This document shows, piece after piece, positions 6,120 to 8,722 of a DNA stretch of 8,722 bases. Made by a program: the position numbers and the translations under genes. Source of the DNA: an uncultured Bacilli bacterium (GTDB taxonomy: Bacteria; Bacillota_I; Bacilli_A; RF39; UBA660). The first letter of the stretch is position 1. Each line of letters starts with the position of its first letter. The notes beneath the pieces are model-generated. The model ran no database searches. It was not told the origin of the DNA and saw only the letters and a list, made by a program, of their open reading frames with translations. Location: contig CANQVY010000045.1 in assembly GCA_947627405.1 (NCBI GenBank), positions 1 to 8,722 of the forward strand, in the 5' to 3' direction.

Positions 6120-7361
6120 TTATATTTCTTTATAAATAGGCAATTGAATAGTTACTTTCGTACCTTTACCAAATTCAGACTCATAATTAATTTTTCCATG
6201 ATGAAGTTCGATGATTTCTTTAGAAATTGCAACTCCTAATCCAGTTCCGTTTTTCTTAGTGGTATAAAATGTATCATAAACTTTGCTAAGAGTTTCACTA
6301 TCCATACCAATCCCATTGTCACAAATTTCGATCACAAATTGATCTTTCATAACTTTGGTATGCAATTTTATAATCATATCTTCCTTTTTTGCCTCAATCG
6401 CATTTTTAAATACATTTACCAACACTTGTTTTAAACGATTATAATCACCATTTACATAAGTATCATCATCAAATAAATCACTTTTAATTACTATATTATT
6501 CTTTTTAAATAAATAATTTAACGCTTCCAATGTGTCTTCAATTAACACGTTCATATCAATAATATCTTTCTCTACTTTAATTTTAGAATAATCTAAAAAA
6601 TCATCCATAATTACCAAAGTTCGATTGATTTCACTTTTAATAATTGGTAAATATTTTTTTATTTTTACAAGATCATTCGTATTCATCATATCTAAATATC
6701 CCTTACAAACGGCAATAGGGTTTTTGATTTCGTGAGTTAATTTAAATAAAGAACTTCGTAATACTTTTTCTTTTTCTAGTTCTTTTAATGTGTTGTTTAA
6801 ATTTAATAATTGTTCTACATGATCTAATAAATAAAAAACAACGTAACTGATACAATAAAAACAAAGCATTAGGAACAAAACATATAAAAAACTAGAGAAA
6901 AAGGTATGATAATTTTGCAACAACGCAAATTCTTGAAAAGATAAAACAAAACTTTTAATCAATACAAAACTATTAATTAAATATCGATAATTTAATTTAT
7001 TTTTTCTTACGACTACATATACGAAAAAATAAATGAAATATTCTATCATCAACATGTAAAAGTTAAAGTGATAAAATTGATGATAGTAAAATAATATACC
7101 CATTGATAAGACAATATTTGTCGTTTTTAGATTCTTTAAATAACTAATTAATAAAGGAATATTACAAAGAACAATACAAAATTTCAAATCATAAAGATTA
7201 TCAAATCGAATAATAAAATAAAGTGATGTGACCAACATGATGGATAAAATAATATTATTTCCCAATGAATGATCCTTTTTATAAGATATAAATATCATAT
7301 AAATCATAATAGGAAATAAGACATATAAAATATTAATAATAATTCCATCGATAAAATGCAT
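6120..7361 (-). CDS. KinB-like membrane sensor histidine kinase, probable sporulation kinase
   Basis: A 413-aa protein: about six or seven membrane segments with very short loops (about 5-178), then HisKA (about 201-262) with phospho-acceptor H210 in LTHEIKNP, then HATPase_c (about 300-410) with the N box (N316, N320), G1 DNGIGM (348-353), an F-box-like FYTT (365-368) and G2 NGTGLG (371-376). There is no PAS domain and no large external sensor domain, so it likely senses a membrane signal or a partner. This is the layout of Bacillus KinB, which feeds phosphate into Spo0F/Spo0B/Spo0A. With the ATG at 7361, the first 18 residues (ending FPI) line up without gaps with remembered KinB. AAGAGGG (7367-7373) sits 5 nt before that ATG; the upstream TTG at 7397 overlaps the promoter and lacks a ribosome site. 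No response regulator lies beside it, as is usual for orphan sporulation kinases. The partner is inferred. Confidence 0.88.
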   Translation of the reverse strand: MHFIDGIIINILYVLFPIMIYMIFISYKKDHSLGNNIILSIMLVTSLYFIIRFDNLYDLKFCIVLCNIPLLISYLKNLKTTNIVLSMGILFYYHQFYHFNFYMLMIEYFIYFFVYVVVRKNKLNYRYLINSFVLIKSFVLSFQEFALLQNYHTFFSSFLYVLFLMLCFYCISYVVFYLLDHVEQLLNLNNTLKELEKEKVLRSSLFKLTHEIKNPIAVCKGYLDMMNTNDLVKIKKYLPIIKSEINRTLVIMDDFLDYSKIKVEKDIIDMNVLIEDTLEALNYLFKKNNIVIKSDLFDDDTYVNGDYNRLKQVLVNVFKNAIEAKKEDMIIKLHTKVMKDQFVIEICDNGIGMDSETLSKVYDTFYTTKKNGTGLGVAISKEIIELHHGKINYESEFGKGTKVTIQLPIYKEI

Positions 7362-7366
7362 AAGAT

Positions 7367-7373
7367 CCCTCTT
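7367..7373 (-). promoter_or_regulatory. Ribosome binding site that decides the kinase start
   Basis: AAGAGGG on the minus strand is 5 nt before the ATG at 7361-7359. The alternative TTG at 7397 has nothing comparable upstream. Confidence 0.75.
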
Positions 7374-7382
7374 TTCTTTTTT

Positions 7383-7419
7383 AGTATACAAAATCAAAAG
7401 GTCACATTTTGTCGAAAAA
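7383..7419 (-). promoter_or_regulatory. Kinase promoter with an overlapping Spo0A (0A) box
   Basis: The minus strand carries -10 TATACT (7383-7388), with a start near 7376 and a leader of about 15 nt. No good -35 exists at the normal 17-nt spacing (CAAAAT). A TTCGAC element (7411-7416) lies 22 nt upstream of the -10 and overlaps a perfect match to the 0A-box core TGTCGAA, read on the + strand at 7410-7416 inside TTTTGTCGAAAAA (7407-7419). Spo0A-activated SigA promoters such as spoIIG are known for a 22-nt spacing with 0A boxes over the -35 region. Activation of the kinase by Spo0A~P is inferred; repression is possible. Confidence 0.6.
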
Positions 7420-7421
7420 AG

Positions 7422-7448
7422 AAAAAAAACGAAGAATATTATCGTTTT
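7422..7448 (-). terminator. Terminator overlapping the stop codon of the EIIB-like gene
   Basis: A 7-bp stem pairs 7426-7432 with 7442-7448 around a 9-nt loop that contains the TAA stop (7439-7441). On the minus strand the A tract 7422-7429 becomes a run of eight U. The stem has only two G-C pairs, so efficiency may be partial. It separates this gene from the kinase. Confidence 0.5.
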
Positions 7449-7747
7449 AAGTCATCAATATATTTTTTTAATTGTTTTGATTCTGGTCCTAGAACAATTT
7501 TCAATTGATTATCAATTTCTACAATTCCTTTAGCGCCTAATTTTTGAATCGCCGGTTTATCAACTTTACTAATGTCTTTTAAGGTAACTACAAATCGTGA
7601 CATATTCACTTCTGTATCAATTACATTATTTTTACCACCCAAATAATCAAGAAGTTTATTCATCTGTATATGAATGTCCTTACGATTTGCTTTTAATACC
7701 GCAAGTAAAAGAATGAATACAACTATAATTATAACTACATATTCCAT
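7439..7747 (-). CDS. Membrane-anchored PTS EIIB-like protein lacking the active cysteine
   Basis: A 102-aa protein: one N-terminal membrane segment (about 3-19), a short linker, and a domain (about 28-100) that matches the glucose-family PTS EIIB (PTS_EIIB_1) throughout: LLDYLGGKNNV (32-42), SRFVVTLKDISKVD (50-63), LGAKGIVEI (70-78) and KIVLGPES (83-90). In active EIIB domains the C-[IAT]-T-R-L motif carries the phosphorylated cysteine; here the aligned residues are N48-M49-S50-R51-F52, and the protein has no Cys at all. It cannot pass phosphate by the usual route. No EIIC or EIIA gene is adjacent. The ATG at 7747 has AGAGGTG (7753-7759). It is followed 77 nt later by the kinase gene and is divergent from the coat genes. 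A regulatory or scaffolding role is inference. Confidence 0.75.
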   Translation of the reverse strand: MEYVVIIIVVFILLLAVLKANRKDIHIQMNKLLDYLGGKNNVIDTEVNMSRFVVTLKDISKVDKPAIQKLGAKGIVEIDNQLKIVLGPESKQLKKYIDDLKR

Positions 7748-7762
7748 GATATCACCTCTTTC

Positions 7763-7791
7763 ATTATACTATATTTCATTTAATAAATAAA
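7763..7791 (-). promoter_or_regulatory. Probable promoter of the EIIB-like gene
   Basis: A consensus -10 TATAAT (7763-7768) on the minus strand sits 15 nt before the ATG. At 17-nt spacing the -35 is a weak TTTATT (7786-7791). A start near 7756 would cut into the ribosome site (7753-7759), so either the start point is shifted or another promoter is used. Confidence 0.4.
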
Positions 7792-7839
7792 TAGGAAATA
7801 TTATTTTTAAATTACATAAAATGAATTAGGTAATAATAA

Positions 7840-7869
7840 CACACGAATTTATCAAACCAGAATATTTTA
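7840..7869 (+). promoter_or_regulatory. Possible SigK-like promoter of the coat operon
   Basis: CACA at 7840-7843 and AATATTTTA at 7861-7869, 17 nt apart, resemble the mother-cell SigK pattern (mACm, about 16 nt, CATAnnnTA) with one mismatch in the -10. It ends about 32 nt before the ATG at 7902. In DNA this AT-rich such matches occur by chance, so this is weak and rests mainly on coat genes being mother-cell expressed. Confidence 0.25.
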
Positions 7870-7885
7870 TATTAGATAAATTATC

Positions 7886-7896
7886 GGGAGGGGTGG
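7886..7896 (+). promoter_or_regulatory. Strong ribosome binding site of the first coat gene
   Basis: GGGAGGGGTGG ends 5 nt before the ATG at 7902. It runs directly into the alternative GTG at 7893, which therefore cannot be the start. Confidence 0.8.
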
Positions 7897-7901
7897 ATAA
7901 A

Positions 7902-8306
7902 ATGAATGAAAATGATACTTGTTGCTTAGGAAAGATTTTACAAGTAATCGATGTACTTCAAAAAAATGCAGAAAAAATAGACGATATCAATGACGGATGT
8001 ACAAAACCATTTTTAGGAAATAGTACCAATGTAATATGTTTCAATACTAGACCTGTTACTTTCTACACTTGTAATGGTGAAATTGTCGAAGCATCATATC
8101 AAAGTGGCACTGAAACTCTAACAAGTAGTGTCTTTAGAGTAGAAAATGTAGATAACTGTTGTGTAACTTGTTCTATATTAGCATTAAATCCAGATACTAC
8201 AAATGTAAATAGTCCTTATATATCAACAAACCAAACAATAATATTTAATTTAGATTGCATCTGTGCTATACAATGCCTAAATGATGTAATTGTTGAAAAT
8301 TTATAG
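7902..8306 (+). CDS. Spore coat protein of the CotY/CotZ family
   Basis: A 134-aa cysteine-rich structural protein of the outer spore layers. CotY/CotZ proteins of B. subtilis and ExsY/CotY of B. cereus self-assemble into disulphide-linked lattices in the crust or exosporium. Eleven cysteines are present (7, 8, 33, 46, 57, 86, 87, 90, 119, 121, 125). Family landmarks are CFNTRPV (46-52), SSVFRVENVDNCC (75-87), ILALNPDTT (92-100) and the C-terminal NLDCICAIQCLN (116-127), which closely recalls the end of CotZ. There is no signal peptide, as expected for a protein made in the mother cell. The ATG at 7902 is chosen over the in-frame GTG at 7893 because the ribosome site abuts the GTG. A paralogue begins 14 nt after its stop. 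Which of CotY or CotZ it matches best cannot be decided here. Confidence 0.88.
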   Translation: MNENDTCCLGKILQVIDVLQKNAEKIDDINDGCTKPFLGNSTNVICFNTRPVTFYTCNGEIVEASYQSGTETLTSSVFRVENVDNCCVTCSILALNPDTTNVNSPYISTNQTIIFNLDCICAIQCLNDVIVENL

Positions 8307-8320
8307 AAAGGAGAATCATT

Positions 8321-8722
8321 ATGTGTACAAACAATGATAAAAAGAATTGTTCTTGCTTACAAGATACAATTAAAATTATTATAGCTCTTCAAAACAAAGA
8401 AACACCTTCATGTGATTTAGAAACATGTGCTAGACCATTTTTAGGTCCTACACCTAGTTTAATTTGCTTTAATACCAGACCTGTTAATTTATATAATTGT
8501 TGCACAGGAGATCTTTGGGCTTTTCCATACACTTTAAATGGTACAACTGGAACAAGTTCTGTATTTAGAATAGAAAGTCTAGATGACTGCTGCTGCACAT
8601 GTAGGATTTTAGCATTAAATCCAGATACAACAGATGCATCAACACCTTATATAGCTACAGATTCATTCTTTACAATTAATTTAAATTGTGTTGGAGCTTT
8701 AAAATGTCTAAATGATACATTT
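8321..8722 (+). CDS. Second CotY/CotZ-type spore coat protein, cut off by the window end
   Basis: The frame from the ATG at 8321 is open for 134 codons to the last base, with no stop. AAAGGAG (8307-8313) lies 7 nt upstream. The product is a paralogue of the preceding coat protein, sharing PFLG (39-42), CFNTRPV (49-55), SSVFRIE (79-85), ILALNPDTT (96-104), TPYIAT (108-113) and KCLND (128-132). It has 14 cysteines in the visible part (2, 10, 12, 31, 36, 49, 60, 61, 90, 91, 92, 94, 123, 129), including a CCCTC cluster at 90-94 where its partner has CCVTC, and extra N-terminal cysteines. Since the neighbour ends nine residues past CLND, only a few codons are probably missing. The two genes form an operon and likely co-assemble in the coat. 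Confidence 0.87.
   Translation, partial: MCTNNDKKNCSCLQDTIKIIIALQNKETPSCDLETCARPFLGPTPSLICFNTRPVNLYNCCTGDLWAFPYTLNGTTGTSSVFRIESLDDCCCTCRILALNPDTTDASTPYIATDSFFTINLNCVGALKCLNDTF

Noticed and set aside
6089..6125. Hairpin after the kinase stop as a terminator
   Set aside because: The stem is entirely A-U with a 12-nt loop and a broken U tract; not distinguishable from chance in this AT-rich DNA.
7362..7397. TTG at 7397 as start of the kinase
   Set aside because: The added codons overlap the -10 element, no ribosome site precedes it, and the ATG at 7361 has AAGAGGG and matches the KinB N-terminus in length.
7840..7850. Second Spo0A-like box (ACACGAA) upstream of the coat genes
   Set aside because: Two mismatches in the TGNCGAA core, and coat genes are normally under late mother-cell sigma factors.
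7893..7901. GTG at 7893 as start of the first coat protein
   Set aside because: The ribosome site GGGAGGGG runs directly into it, leaving no spacing; the ATG at 7902 is well spaced.
8389..8598. 69-codon open frame on the minus strand
   Set aside because: Antisense to the second coat gene; the + strand frame matches the CotY/CotZ family.
1..8722. CRISPR array, insertion sequence, prophage or defence system
   Set aside because: No direct-repeat array, transposase, integrase or phage-type gene was seen; the content is ordinary chromosomal envelope and sporulation genes.

Overview
The window is AT-rich, low-GC Firmicutes (Bacilli-type) DNA. AGGAGG/AGGTG ribosome sites precede nearly every gene and TTG serves as a start once. 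A KinB-like sporulation kinase, a Spo0A-type box and tandem CotY/CotZ spore-coat genes point to an endospore former. A lipoteichoic acid synthase indicates a Gram-positive wall. An uncultured gut lineage near Erysipelotrichales/Turicibacter would fit, but that is a guess from style, not proof.

Layout. Positions 1-75 are the 3' part of a tRNA-Ser(GCU) on the + strand, followed by two oppositely facing terminators. From about 139 to 7747 seven genes lie on the minus strand. In transcription order they are: a small membrane-anchored EIIB-like protein (7747-7439); a KinB-like histidine kinase (7361-6120); an LtaS-type synthase (6065-3963), overlapping by 4 nt a TTG-started single-pass protein (3966-3358); a membrane-anchored 3D-domain protein (3253-2534); a GT-C-like polytopic membrane protein (2493-1006); and a membrane J-domain protein (987-139). 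A 154-nt divergent gap then separates two + strand CotY/CotZ-type coat genes (7902-8306, and 8321 running off the end).

Transcription is probably split into several short units. Hairpins with U tracts sit on the stop codons of the EIIB-like gene, the gene after ltaS and the 3D gene. Promoter-like elements precede most units. I moved three starts inward because of ribosome-site position: LtaS to 6065, the kinase to 7361, the first coat gene to 7902.

How the genes fit together. The theme is cell envelope and sporulation: a kinase likely feeding the Spo0A phosphorelay, with a Spo0A-like box in its own promoter; lipoteichoic acid polymerisation; a wall-associated 3D protein; and a cysteine-rich coat. 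The most unusual items are a membrane-tethered EIIB domain lacking the phosphorylatable cysteine beside the kinase, an LtaS with Ser where the catalytic Thr is expected, a J-domain protein with a membrane hairpin between coiled coils, and repeated placement of stop codons inside terminator hairpins.
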